Under the pieces are notes generated by a model that saw nothing but the letters and a program-made list of their open reading frames with translations, ran no database searches and was not told the origin of the DNA. 64,000 nucleotides of DNA from Erwinia sp. E602 (GTDB lineage: Bacteria > Pseudomonadota > Gammaproteobacteria > Enterobacterales > Enterobacteriaceae), in assembly GCF_018141005.1 (NCBI RefSeq), contig NZ_CP046582.1, forward strand, positions 2,914,001 to 2,978,000, given 5' to 3'. The position numbers were made by a program, and so were the translations under genes. Below, one piece after another: positions 34,904-47,125 of this stretch (its first letter is position 1; each line of letters begins with the position of its first letter).

Positions 34904-35764
34904 TTACGCCGCCGGGCGTGAAACGTGTTCAGCGGCCGCCTGATTGGCACGCGCAACGGCGGTGGAGAGCGGCTCGCCCTGCAACAGCGTGGCGCACAGC
35001 ATACCCATAAAGCAGTCCCCCGCGCCGTGGGTGCTGACCAGTACTACCTTTTGTGCGGCCAGCGACTGCGCAGGCTGGCCCGCTTCAATCCAGGCCACGC
35101 CGTGTTCCCCGGCGGTGACCACCACCGCCGGATAGTGCTGGCCCAGCGCCTGAGCGGCCTGCAGCGCATCTGCAAGGCTGTTGACGCTGATGCCGCTCAT
35201 ATCACGTGCCTCTACGCCGTTCACCACCAGCAGATCGAGGCAGGCGATCAGCGCTGGGCTTAACGCCCGTGCCGGGGCGGCGTTGATGCACACCGGGATC
35301 GCCCGCTGGCGGGCAGCCTGCGCCGCGGCGAGGTTCACCGCGTCCGTGACCTCATTCTGCAGCACCAGCATCCCCACCTGCTGCCACAGCGACGCTTCCG
35401 CCAGCGCCTGGGGTTCGATCAGGGTATTTGCCCCTGATACCACCACCGCGCCGTAGTCGCCTTCGGCATCCTGAATCGCCACGCTCATTCCGGAAGGTTC
35501 ACCGGCTTTTACCGCCACCCGGCTGTCAATGCCGTGCTCGTCTAATACCGCCAGCAAAAATGCTCCGGGCGCATCGTCGCCGACCGCGCCCGCGAAGCGC
35601 ACTGCCGCCCCCGCCCGCGCGGCGGCCACCGCCTGATTACCACCTTTACCGCCGAATTTGTAGCTGCAGCGGCTGCCGATCACCGTTTCGCCCTTTTCCG
35701 GGCGATGATCGGCCTGCAGCATAATGTCGTAATGGAGACTGCCGGTGACTAAGATCTGACTCAT
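34904..35764 (-). CDS. PfkB-family sugar kinase (ribokinase-like)
   Basis: 286-residue kinase. The N-terminal signature GGKGGNQAVAAARAGA and the C-terminal STHGAGDCFMGMLCA, with the catalytic Asp in GAGD, identify the ribokinase branch. It would phosphorylate the sugar brought in by the adjacent importer. It is the last gene of the minus-strand operon and starts 1 nt after the RpiR gene stop. Calling it RbsK is tempting, but the neighbouring isomerase and RpiR regulator differ from the classical rbs operon (no rbsD, no rbsR), so the substrate may not be ribose. Confidence 0.85.
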   Translation of the reverse strand: MSQILVTGSLHYDIMLQADHRPEKGETVIGSRCSYKFGGKGGNQAVAAARAGAAVRFAGAVGDDAPGAFLLAVLDEHGIDSRVAVKAGEPSGMSVAIQDAEGDYGAVVVSGANTLIEPQALAEASLWQQVGMLVLQNEVTDAVNLAAAQAARQRAIPVCINAAPARALSPALIACLDLLVVNGVEARDMSGISVNSLADALQAAQALGQHYPAVVVTAGEHGVAWIEAGQPAQSLAAQKVVLVSTHGAGDCFMGMLCATLLQGEPLSTAVARANQAAAEHVSRPAA

Positions 35765-35765
35765 G

Positions 35766-36623
35766 CTAATATTCTCTGAGGTCCTGGACCGCCTGCTGGG
35801 TCTTCATCAGGTTTTTCTCCGCCGTTTTCAGATCCTTCTGCGCTATCGCCACAAACAGGGCATCCAGAATATTCAGCTGGGCGATGCGTGACGCGGCGTT
35901 TTCCCCGAGCAGGTGCGATCCCTGAGAGGTTGAAGTGAGCACCACCTGCGCATTACGCGCAATCGGCGACTCGGCGTAGTTGGTAATTGCAATCACTTTG
36001 GCCCCGTTACGCGCTGCCAGCTTAATCGGGTCATTCACCGCACGGGTGGCACCGGAATGGCTGATGGCGATCACCGCATCATCATCCGCTAATACCGCCG
36101 CCGACATCAGCATAATATGCGCATCGTCATAGACGGTGGTTTTGATACCGATCTTAAGCAGCTTGTGGCTTAAATCCCGCGCAACGGTGGCTGAACCCCC
36201 CACCGCGTAGAGATCGATATGCCGCGCCTTAAATAAGATCTCTGCCGCCCGGTTGAACTCAGAAATATCCAGAATCGACATGGTCTCTTCCATGGCCTGA
36301 ATCGAGGTTCTGAATACTTTTGCCAGTAATTGCTCCGACGAGTCATCCGCTTCAATTTCCGCATGCAGCCCGGCCACTTCTGAATAGTTGTAGAACAGCA
36401 GGCTGCTCCTGAACTCACGAAAACCGGAGAAATTCAATTTCTTGGCAATTTTCACCACCATCGCCTCGGAAACATTATTGGCCTGCGCGATCTCTTTAAT
36501 TGAGGTCTGCTCGGTTAAATCTGTTTTCGAGGTGATTGAATCCACCACTTTTCTTTCCAGCGGGGTCAGGCCGGGTAATCTCATGCGTATTTGAGCGCCA
36601 ATGGCTCGCGGATCCTGCTTCAT
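35766..36623 (-). CDS. RpiR/MurR-family transcriptional regulator
   Basis: 285-residue regulator with an N-terminal HTH_6 domain (about 1-80; TSIKEIAQANNVSEAMVVKIAKKLNFSGFREF) and a C-terminal SIS sugar-phosphate-binding domain (about 125-260; DLYAVGGSATVARDLSHKL, AVIAISHSGATRAV). It overlaps the permease stop by one base, so it is translated with the operon. SIS domains bind phosphosugars, so the phosphorylated product of the kinase is the likely signal. Confidence 0.88.
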   Translation of the reverse strand: MKQDPRAIGAQIRMRLPGLTPLERKVVDSITSKTDLTEQTSIKEIAQANNVSEAMVVKIAKKLNFSGFREFRSSLLFYNYSEVAGLHAEIEADDSSEQLLAKVFRTSIQAMEETMSILDISEFNRAAEILFKARHIDLYAVGGSATVARDLSHKLLKIGIKTTVYDDAHIMLMSAAVLADDDAVIAISHSGATRAVNDPIKLAARNGAKVIAITNYAESPIARNAQVVLTSTSQGSHLLGENAASRIAQLNILDALFVAIAQKDLKTAEKNLMKTQQAVQDLREY

Positions 36624-37594
36624 TACTTGCCTCGTGTCGCTCTGTCTATCAACATCGCTATGATAATTATAAGGCCGGTGGCAAGCAATTGATAAAACGC
36701 CTGAATATTTAGCAGCGTCAGGCCGTTACGCAGCGAACCGAGGATCACCGCGCCGATCAGCGTACCGACAATGCTGCCTTTACCGCCCATCAGCGACGCG
36801 CCGCCGATCGCCGCGGCGGCAATCGCATCCAGCTCCCACAGGTTGCCGAGCGTTGGCTCTGCCGCGCCAAGGCGGCCGATCAGGATCAGCGAGGCCAGCG
36901 AGGCCAGCAGCCCGGAGATCACATAGACCGTAACCTTGGTACGTTTCACCGGTACCCCGGCGACCCGCGCCGCCTCTTCGTTGCCGCCCACCGCCAGAAT
37001 ATACTCGCCCAGCGGAGTCTTGTTCATCACCACCCACAGCAGCAGCGCAATCGCCACTACGATCAGAATCGGCGCCGGCACGCCGAAAGGCGCGCTGTTA
37101 ATCAGGTCACGGAACGCCATCGGAATGCCGAAAATCGGGTTACCGTTGGTGAAAATCAGCGACAGCGCGCGGAACAGCGACAGGCCACCGAGGGTAACGA
37201 TAAACGGCTGCAGCCCGGCATAGGCGATCAGCGTGCCGCTGAACACCCCGCACAGCGCGCCAACGCCCAGCGTGGCCATCACCGCCAGCGGCACCGGCAC
37301 GCCGGCGACCATCAGCGTGGCACCCAGCACCGCCGACAGCGCTGCGGTCGGCCCCACCGACAGGTCAATACCGCCGGAGATAATCACCAGCGTCATTCCC
37401 AGCGCAATAATCGCGTTAATGGAGGACTGCTGCAAAATATTCAGCAGATTTGGCAGCGTCCAGAATACCGGTGACAGCAGCGAGAACGTCACGACAATAA
37501 TTATCAGGCCAATCAGCGTACCGGCATCGCGCAGATTAAATTTAAACAGCGCGGCGGTGGGCAGCCCAGGTTGAGTCTTATCTTGCGTCATCAT
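36623..37594 (-). CDS. Ribose-type sugar ABC transporter permease (RbsC-like)
   Basis: 323-residue membrane protein with roughly eight to ten hydrophobic segments. Typical motifs are GMTLVIISGGIDLSVGPTAALSA, GTLIAYAGLQPFIVTLGGLSLFRA and GGASLMGGKGSIVGTLIGA. The ATG at 37594 has AAGG 8 nt upstream; a second ATG follows directly. It belongs to the CUT2 class with the ATPase and binding protein upstream. Confidence 0.9.
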   Translation of the reverse strand: MMTQDKTQPGLPTAALFKFNLRDAGTLIGLIIIVVTFSLLSPVFWTLPNLLNILQQSSINAIIALGMTLVIISGGIDLSVGPTAALSAVLGATLMVAGVPVPLAVMATLGVGALCGVFSGTLIAYAGLQPFIVTLGGLSLFRALSLIFTNGNPIFGIPMAFRDLINSAPFGVPAPILIVVAIALLLWVVMNKTPLGEYILAVGGNEEAARVAGVPVKRTKVTVYVISGLLASLASLILIGRLGAAEPTLGNLWELDAIAAAAIGGASLMGGKGSIVGTLIGAVILGSLRNGLTLLNIQAFYQLLATGLIIIIAMLIDRATRGK

Positions 37595-37618
37595 GTTATT
37601 ACCTTAGAAAGTCAATGC

Positions 37619-39112
37619 TTAAGCCAGTTCGTTAATTGCATAACGGGCGATATTCTCTTCGGTGATTGCATCACCCTGCAGTTCACGGGTTATTTTCCCT
37701 TCCCGCATCACCAGAACCCGGTCTGAAATACGCATTATTTCCGGCATCTCGGAGGAGACCACTACAATGGCTTTCCCCTGGCGGGCCAGCTTTTCAATTA
37801 AATTATAGATTTCTGATTTGGCACCAATATCAATACCGCGCGTCGGTTCATCAAACAGGAAGACTTTATTATCCGCCGCCACCCAGCGGCCGATAATCAC
37901 CTTCTGCTGATTGCCGCCGCTTAGGGTGCCGATCGGTTTTTCAATATTTAACGGTCGCAGATTCAGATCGGTCATCACCTGCAGCGCCAGGGCGTCCAGC
38001 TTACGCTGCCGCAGCAGCCCCTGACGGGTGAACTGCGCCATCGAGGGCAGCGCCATATTCATCTTTACCGCCCGCTGTTTGATAATGCCCTCTTTTTTAC
38101 GGTCCTCCGGCACCAGCCCGATACCGGCTCTAATCGCCCGGCTGACGTTGAGATTTTTCACCGCCACGCCGTCGACCCACACCTCACCGCAGCTCTTCTT
38201 ATCGATGCCGGCGATCAGCTTAAGCAACTCGGTGCGCCCGGCACCGACCAGCCCGGCAATCCCCAGCACTTCGCCGGCGCGCACGCTGAAGCTGGCGGGC
38301 AGCACCGCCGTGCCGCGCCCGACGCCCTCCAGCCGCAGCACCTCACGGTCGGTGATATACGACTGATGCTGGACCTTGTCGATCTTACGGCCAACCATTT
38401 TGGTGACGATGCTCTCTTCGGTTTCATCACAGATGTTAACCACTCCCACCTGCCTGCCGTCACGCAGGATGGTGGCGCGATCGCAGACTTTGAAGATCTC
38501 ATTCATCTTGTGCGACACGTAAATCAGCGCCACGTTCATCGCCTTAAGGTCGCCGATCAACTCGGCCAGGCGGTCGAATTCGCGCGGCGTCAGGCTTGAG
38601 GTCGGCTCATCCATGGCGATGATTTTTGCTTCATCGAGCAGCGCACGGGCGATCTCGACAATCTGCTGCTGCGAAACCTTGAGATTTTTGATCGGCTCGT
38701 CCGGGTCGATGCTCGGATCCAGGCGGCGCAGAATGCTTATGGCTCTGGCATACTGCGCCTTACGGTCAACGAAAAAACCCGCCCCGCGCGTCAGTGGCCG
38801 GCCAAGAAACATGTTCTGCGCGACGGAGAGTTCAGGAACGTGCTGTAACTCCTGGTGGATCATGGCAATACCGGCCTGACGGGCAGACAGCGGGTTTTTC
38901 ATCTGGATGGTGACGCCGTCAACGCAGATCTCACCGCCGTCCGCCAGCCGCACCCCGGAGAGAATATTCAGCAGCGTGGATTTCCCCGCGCCGTTCTCGC
39001 CGATCAGTGCATGAACTTCGCCGGGACGCACCGAAAAATCAACGCCCTGTAACGCGGCCGCGCTGCCGTAGCTTTTACTGATAGCGCGCATGGTTAAACT
39101 GAACTGTTCCAT
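37619..39112 (-). CDS. Ribose-type sugar ABC transporter ATPase (RbsA-like)
   Basis: 497-residue protein with two fused ATPase domains, as in CUT2 importers. The first domain has GENGAGKSTLLNIL, VSQQQIVEIARAL and IIAMDEPTSSL. The second has the degenerate Walker A GLVGAGRTELLKLIAG and the signature LSGGNQQKVIIGRW. The start is ATG 39112 with GGAGGGGAT upstream; a longer frame from 39133 would touch the binding-protein stop. It lies 20 nt after the binding-protein gene. Confidence 0.9.
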   Translation of the reverse strand: MEQFSLTMRAISKSYGSAAALQGVDFSVRPGEVHALIGENGAGKSTLLNILSGVRLADGGEICVDGVTIQMKNPLSARQAGIAMIHQELQHVPELSVAQNMFLGRPLTRGAGFFVDRKAQYARAISILRRLDPSIDPDEPIKNLKVSQQQIVEIARALLDEAKIIAMDEPTSSLTPREFDRLAELIGDLKAMNVALIYVSHKMNEIFKVCDRATILRDGRQVGVVNICDETEESIVTKMVGRKIDKVQHQSYITDREVLRLEGVGRGTAVLPASFSVRAGEVLGIAGLVGAGRTELLKLIAGIDKKSCGEVWVDGVAVKNLNVSRAIRAGIGLVPEDRKKEGIIKQRAVKMNMALPSMAQFTRQGLLRQRKLDALALQVMTDLNLRPLNIEKPIGTLSGGNQQKVIIGRWVAADNKVFLFDEPTRGIDIGAKSEIYNLIEKLARQGKAIVVVSSEMPEIMRISDRVLVMREGKITRELQGDAITEENIARYAINELA

Positions 39113-39132
39113 TATCCCCTCCGTCACCCGCA

Positions 39133-40176
39133 TTACTGCTGCTGTGCCAGCAGCTGACGCAGCTTCGCGTTGTCTTTGGTCGAGAAAGCCTCAGCGTTGT
39201 CTTTGGTGATCAGCGCCTGCGGGGTGGAGACCACGCGGGAGATTTTCTGGCCGTTAATCAGACGCAGCATCACTTCCATCGCCACCTCGCCGGTCAGCAC
39301 CGGGAAACTGTCCACGGTACCGGTCAGCTCACCGCGCCTGATGGAAGCATAGGCGTCGGAGATGCCGTCGGTGCCAAATACGGCGGTCTGCCTGCTTTTA
39401 TTCTGCGCCCGCACCGCTTCCACCACGCCCAGCGCCATGCCGTCGTTGTTGGCATAGAAGCCGATCAGATCCGGGTGCTGCTGCAGGATGGTGGAGGCGG
39501 CGTTATAGGCATTCTCACGACTCCAGTTGGCCGGCACGCTGGCCACCACGGTGAACTTACCGTTTTTGCTGATGGTTTCGCGGAAGCCTTTGGTGCGCTG
39601 CCCGGCGGCATAGACGCCCGGCTGCCCCTCAACGATCGCCACCTTGCCGCCCTGCGGATAGTGCTGGATAAACCACTGCGCCACGCGCACGCCGTTATCC
39701 TTCTGCACGTTGCCGACGTAGTGTGACACGTTCGGCATCACCGCATCGTTAACGTTAACCACCGGGATGCCTTTGCTTTTGGCCACCTCATAGGCCGGCT
39801 GCAGGTTGGCGTCGGTCTGCGGTGAAACCAGCAGGCCGTTAAAGCCCTGCGAGATCAGCGTTTCCGCAATCGACAGCTGGCCCAGCTGATCGTCTTCATT
39901 CGCCGCCGCCTGGTACTCAACGGTGAAACCATATTTCGCGCCGCTGGCCTTGTAGCCATCGCCCAGCGATCGCCAGTATTCGTTGGTCAGGGTTTTTGAC
40001 ACGCCACCAATTTTCAGCGTTTTCGCCGGAGCCGGTAACGGGCCATATTTTTCCGTCAGCTGCGTCCAGTCGGTACGATCCGCTTCGGTGTCAGACTGCA
40101 ACGGTGGCAGATCGGCGGCATACGCGGTGGTGCTCAGCAGGGTAACGGCGAGTACAGAGAGTAAGGTTCTTTTCAT
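39133..40176 (-). CDS. Sugar ABC transporter substrate-binding protein (RbsB/periplasmic-binding type I)
   Basis: 347-residue periplasmic protein with a signal peptide ending AYAA. Type-I binding fold features: QLSIAETLISQGFNGLLVSPQTD, GIPVVNVNDAV, VAIVEGQPG, IGFYANNDGMALGVVEAV and VFGTDG. A 30-residue N-terminal extension before LKIGGVSKTL is longer than in RbsB. It precedes the ATPase and permease genes. Ligand not known; the downstream kinase and isomerase point to a pentose, hexose or related polyol. Confidence 0.88.
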   Translation of the reverse strand: MKRTLLSVLAVTLLSTTAYAADLPPLQSDTEADRTDWTQLTEKYGPLPAPAKTLKIGGVSKTLTNEYWRSLGDGYKASGAKYGFTVEYQAAANEDDQLGQLSIAETLISQGFNGLLVSPQTDANLQPAYEVAKSKGIPVVNVNDAVMPNVSHYVGNVQKDNGVRVAQWFIQHYPQGGKVAIVEGQPGVYAAGQRTKGFRETISKNGKFTVVASVPANWSRENAYNAASTILQQHPDLIGFYANNDGMALGVVEAVRAQNKSRQTAVFGTDGISDAYASIRRGELTGTVDSFPVLTGEVAMEVMLRLINGQKISRVVSTPQALITKDNAEAFSTKDNAKLRQLLAQQQ

Positions 40177-40220
40177 GATCGATCCTGATATTGTTGTTAG
40201 ATGGATTGTCCAGAGAAAAA

Positions 40221-41201
40221 CTATCGTGCCAGCATGATGTCGTTAATAATCTGCTGGGAGGTCACCGCGTCCTGACGGCTGATTGCATCATGCAATTCGG
40301 TATTATTATCCAGCCGATCGCACAGTTTCAGTAAACGGGTCACCGTGGCGATGTTGGTTTCGGCTTCGCGGACCGGGTCGAGGCCGCTGGCGTCCGGGAA
40401 GGTATCGAAGTAGTAGGCGCCCTTGTAGCCGTCGCGCTTCATCTGCCAGAGGAATTCCAGCGTGGCGCGCGGGTTAACGGCACCGACCATCAGGCCGTCG
40501 TCACGTTTTCCCCAGCCGTCATTCAGATCCAGCCCGAGCAGGCGCGAACGGCGTGCCACCATCGCCGCCGCAAAGGCCGGCACCTCATTGGCAAACAGCA
40601 CGTGGGCAAAATCGAGGGTTACACCGAGGTTCGGGCAACCGGCTTCTTCCACCGCCAGCAGGCAGGTGGTGACGTTGGGGAAGATGGCAAAGGCACGCGG
40701 CTCGTTGGGCTTGTACTCGATGCTGACGTCCATATCGCCGGCATATTCCGCCACTTCACGCACGGCGCTGACCGCGTCTTCCCAGATCTTCTTGTAATCC
40801 GCCTGGAAGCAGTAGTCGAAACCATCCTGCCCCATCCACAGGGTCATAATGCTGGCACCGAACTCGCGACCGGCGTCGATGCCGCGCTTGGTCAGCTCGA
40901 TCGCCTGGCGGCGCACTTTCGGGTCCGGGTTGGTGTAGGCACCGATTTTAAATTCTGGCGCATCCCAGCGCATCTGCATGCCGTTTACCGCCAACCCGAC
41001 GTCCGCGATCTTCTGCCGCATGGTGTTGATATCGTCAGTGATGTGCTGCGGATAGTTTAAATCGAGGTGGGTCAGCCCCTTCGCGGTGGCCGCACGCTCA
41101 ATCATCTGCAGCACGGTAGGCTTGCCCTTCAGCTCCGGCCAGTAGCGCCAGGCCCCGGAGGCAAAGGAGTTAAGGCGGGTGGCAAATTTCAGTTCCGACA
41201 T
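40221..41201 (-). CDS. TIM-barrel sugar isomerase/epimerase (xylose-isomerase-like)
   Basis: 326-residue AP-endonuclease-2/xylose-isomerase-like barrel. Candidate metal ligands and core motifs are IEYKPNEPRAF (Glu), LGVTLDFAHVLFANE (Asp/His), LDLNDGWGKRDDGLMVGAVNP, and YYFDTFPDASGLDPVREAE (Asp). It recalls the L-rhamnose-isomerase-like and ketose-epimerase groups. First gene of the minus-strand operon of isomerase, binding protein, ATPase, permease, RpiR and kinase. It would convert the imported sugar to the ketose that the kinase phosphorylates. Substrate not identifiable from sequence. Confidence 0.8.
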   Translation of the reverse strand: MSELKFATRLNSFASGAWRYWPELKGKPTVLQMIERAATAKGLTHLDLNYPQHITDDINTMRQKIADVGLAVNGMQMRWDAPEFKIGAYTNPDPKVRRQAIELTKRGIDAGREFGASIMTLWMGQDGFDYCFQADYKKIWEDAVSAVREVAEYAGDMDVSIEYKPNEPRAFAIFPNVTTCLLAVEEAGCPNLGVTLDFAHVLFANEVPAFAAAMVARRSRLLGLDLNDGWGKRDDGLMVGAVNPRATLEFLWQMKRDGYKGAYYFDTFPDASGLDPVREAETNIATVTRLLKLCDRLDNNTELHDAISRQDAVTSQQIINDIMLAR

Positions 41202-41628
41202 GGCATGTCCTTGATCAGGTTGTTTGTGAATTACTTTACAACTTCACGATTATTTGTGAACAAGTGCATTAATATCACTGTGCTTCTGCGACGGCAAGCC
41301 CGGGTGAGGGATTAATCACCGATTTGAGACGCGATTCACGAATTTTTAACGTGGAGGAACGCGAGATTATCGCGGCCCGCAGGGTGCGCAGGGTGCGCCT
41401 GCAGGCTTTATGGCAGATGGCAGATGACAGATGACAGATGGAGAGTGTTACAGGACAAAGGGAACGGACAAATGTACGATGCCAGATGCCAGACAGTTGC
41501 TTTCAGCCTTGGATCGTTAGCAAAGACAGCCGGGAAGTACACAACCTGACTCAGTGCAGGAAAGGATGGCGCGAGTTAAAGCAAAGGCGGCAAGTGTGGC
41601 AGGCGCGCTTCGCCTGCCCCTCCTCCGC
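41202..41628. other. Gene-free region upstream of the isomerase operon
   Basis: About 430 bp. Next to the isomerase start there are two TTTGTGAA direct repeats (41222-41229 and 41253-41260) in AT-rich sequence, probably part of the promoter. Further right are short imperfect repeats of GCAGATG and GACAGATG (41408-41442). No gene or terminator is convincing. Confidence 0.4.
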
Positions 41629-42480
41629 CTACGGTTCATCCGGGCTGGCGATACGCACCAGGTGGATCATCAGATAGAGTAATTCGTCGCTGGTCAGCGT
41701 TACCTGGAGCAGGTTATGAACATATTCGGCGATCAGCTGGCTGGCGCGGTAGTGGCGCGGATACTCGCGGCTGACCTGGGCGAAGATAAAGTCCTCTCTG
41801 GCGACGATCTGCCGCCCCTCGATCATCCGCTGAATAAAGAACTGCAGGTGGGTGAGGAAACGCTGGTAGTTAAGTGAATCCTCATCCAGCGTCACGTTAA
41901 AGTGATACTTAACGATATTGAAAATATCCTTCAGCATCTTCACCGACAGCAGGGTCGATTCCATATTCTGCACGTCGGTCTGGCCATTGACCAGGTGAAA
42001 GGCGATATTGCCCGCCTCCTCGTCCGGCAGCCAGATATTCAGCTGCTGGTTGAGGCCGGCGACCGCCTGCTGCGCCACGCTGAACTCACGCGGGTAGAAA
42101 CGTTTCACCTCGGCCAGCAGACGGTTCTGGATCACCATGCCCTTCTGGAAACGCTCAATGGCAAAACAGATATGGTCCACCAGGGTAAAGAACAGCTGCT
42201 CGCTGAAGCGGGCGTTGAGCCGCGTGCTGGCATCGTCGATCAGCGCCTGCACCAGCGGCAGCAGGTATTCCGGCGAGTTGGCGATCACCCGCAGGTAGTC
42301 CCGCGAGGTCTGGCTGCCCTGTACCACGAAGATCTTCTCGATTTTCTCCGGGTCCAGGGTATCGCCGACGTTGCTGTTAAAGCCGATGCCTTTACCCATC
42401 ACAATAACTTCGTCATGGCCGGGCGTGCTGGATAACACCAGACTGTTATTCAGCACTTTGGCTACCGTCATTTTTTCCAT
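41629..42480 (-). CDS. bglG: BglG/LicT-type transcriptional antiterminator
   Basis: 283-residue RNA-binding antiterminator. The N-terminal CAT domain (about 1-58) has AKVLNNSLVLSS and GKGIGFNSNVGD. Two PTS-regulation domains follow (about 70-170 and 175-280) with conserved histidines in LVDHICFAIERF, NIAFHLVN, VKYHFNV and YLMIHLVRIA. It would bind the RAT hairpin in front of bglF when not phosphorylated by the permease, allowing transcription. Unlike the E. coli bgl operon, it is the last gene rather than the first, so basal read-through or another promoter must supply it. Confidence 0.92.
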   Translation of the reverse strand: MEKMTVAKVLNNSLVLSSTPGHDEVIVMGKGIGFNSNVGDTLDPEKIEKIFVVQGSQTSRDYLRVIANSPEYLLPLVQALIDDASTRLNARFSEQLFFTLVDHICFAIERFQKGMVIQNRLLAEVKRFYPREFSVAQQAVAGLNQQLNIWLPDEEAGNIAFHLVNGQTDVQNMESTLLSVKMLKDIFNIVKYHFNVTLDEDSLNYQRFLTHLQFFIQRMIEGRQIVAREDFIFAQVSREYPRHYRASQLIAEYVHNLLQVTLTSDELLYLMIHLVRIASPDEP

Positions 42481-42514
42481 TTCACCACCCGGCCATTATC
42501 TGTCTGGCTCTGTT

Positions 42515-46032
<3,518 letters not shown>

Positions 46033-46051
46033 ACTTCACCCCTGAAAAAAA

Positions 46052-46118
46052 CCAAAAAAAAAGACCAAAATAGAAATGCCCCCCAAAAAATAAGGGTGAG
46101 CATTTTTATTTTGGTCTT
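46052..46118 (-). terminator. Leader terminator of the bgl operon
   Basis: Stem arms 46061-46079 and 46100-46118 (19 bp with one mismatch; AAGACCAAAATA / TATTTTGGTCTT) are followed on the minus strand by an unbroken run of nine T. It lies 20 bp before the bglF start codon and would stop transcription unless BglG binds the overlapping RAT. Confidence 0.92.
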
Positions 46119-46141
46119 GCCTGCATTACCAGTGACATGCC
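46113..46141 (-). promoter_or_regulatory. RAT (ribonucleic antiterminator) site for BglG
   Basis: The 29-nt minus-strand sequence starts GGCATGTCACTGGTAATG and ends GCAGGCAAGACC. It lines up with the BglG/LicT RAT consensus of the same length (GGATTGTTACTGC... GCAGGCAAAACC). Its 3' end shares the first 6 nt of the terminator stem, so the two structures exclude each other. This is a complete PTS-controlled antitermination switch. Confidence 0.88.
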
Positions 46142-46243
46142 GTGATAAAAACGAGCGGCAACCTGTACTGCCGTTGCGCCGCGATTATCGTCAGCGTTAG
46201 CGCGGCCTGGCAAGTCTGGAGAGATCAGAATGGGATCTGGTTC

Positions 46244-46591
46244 TCATCTTTTCTTAGGGATGACGGTATCCGTGCCTTCTGCCACCCTCCTTGCTTCCAG
46301 CAGATCGCTCTTTCTGCCATGAGGCAGGCTTCCTTCAAAAGAGCGATTCCACGGCCACTCTGAACCATAAATGCTCTCAAGTGCATCTGAAACCGCATTA
46401 CGAATCACCACTTCACATACCTGTAAAGGTGCCAGTAGCGCGCCCGAAATGACCGCGTTCCAGGTATATAAGCCCAGCGGGGCGGGGTCATCCACACTTT
46501 TCGTCACCACTGCACGTTCAAAAGTTGACAGCCTGGCATCAGATAATGCCCGCCGAACGGCCCGGATAACGGATTCTTGCTGAGTTGACAT
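46244..46591 (-). pseudogene. Truncated Abi-like protein gene
   Basis: The 115-residue frame from ATG 46591 (GAGGGAAG upstream) reads FERAVVTKSVDDPAPLGLYTWNA, LLAPLQVCEVVIRNAVSDAL and YGSEWPWNRSFEGSLP. This matches the N-terminal part of Abi-like proteins (abortive-infection-related; about twice this length in full). The frame ends soon after the conserved TVIP, followed by PKKR and a stop, so the C-terminal half is missing. It is probably inactive. The upstream gene-free stretch may hold more debris. Assignment from memory of the family, moderate confidence. Confidence 0.6.
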
Positions 46592-47125
46592 GTACGCTTC
46601 CCTCGTTTTATAGTCTGCAACGTGAGCCACGGGATTCGCGGGCGAAAGCCTCCCCCCGGGACAATAGTAAGAAGTACAACAAAACCCGCTCTGCGGGTTT
46701 TGTTGTTTTTATAGCTGCAGGATTGAGCAGAACATCTGTTTTTCGTCAGACTGCAGGGGGCATTTCACCCCGCCAGCAAAGGTTCTTCGTGATCCTGTTA
46801 CTCCTTTCCTGACCGAATCTACACCTGCTTTCCGCGTGTGAAAATCCTCATTCCAGGCCTGTAGCGCACCTTTGCGAGCCCCCACGCAACGCTTCTGCAC
46901 GGGCTGCAAACCGGCCATTTGGCCTGTGAAGAACGTTTCATCTCTATCCGGCGAAAGTCAGTAGTTAGGGATGCGAGACACATTCGGCAAACGTTGAAAT
47001 AAGGGATGCGTGGCCTGTTCGGTTAAAGCTGAAGTATGGATGCCCGGAGACCTGCTGATTACGGGGGGAGCTGGCGTGCGGTAAGGACGTGTGGGATCCC
47101 CCCACACGCCCGGCGATCGGCGGTA
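46592..47125. other. Gene-free stretch with an inverted repeat
   Basis: About 530 bp. The only clear structure is a 13-bp perfect inverted repeat (CAACAAAACCCGC / GCGGGTTTTGTTG at 46678-46705) followed by a T-run on the plus strand: a good terminator shape, but no plus-strand gene ends in front of it. A 69-codon minus-strand frame at 46709-46918 has no recognisable pattern. Confidence 0.5.
46678..46711 (+). terminator. Perfect hairpin with T-run
   Basis: Arms CAACAAAACCCGC and GCGGGTTTTGTTG around a 3-nt loop, then TTTTT on the plus strand. No associated transcript is identified; it may be left from a lost gene, or terminate a small RNA. Confidence 0.6.

Noticed and set aside
34904..41201. 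Classical rbs (ribose) operon
   Set aside because: There is no rbsD or LacI-type rbsR, and an isomerase and an RpiR regulator are present instead.
46709..46918. 69-codon minus-strand frame
   Set aside because: No similarity pattern, no good ribosome-binding site; lies in a gene-free stretch.
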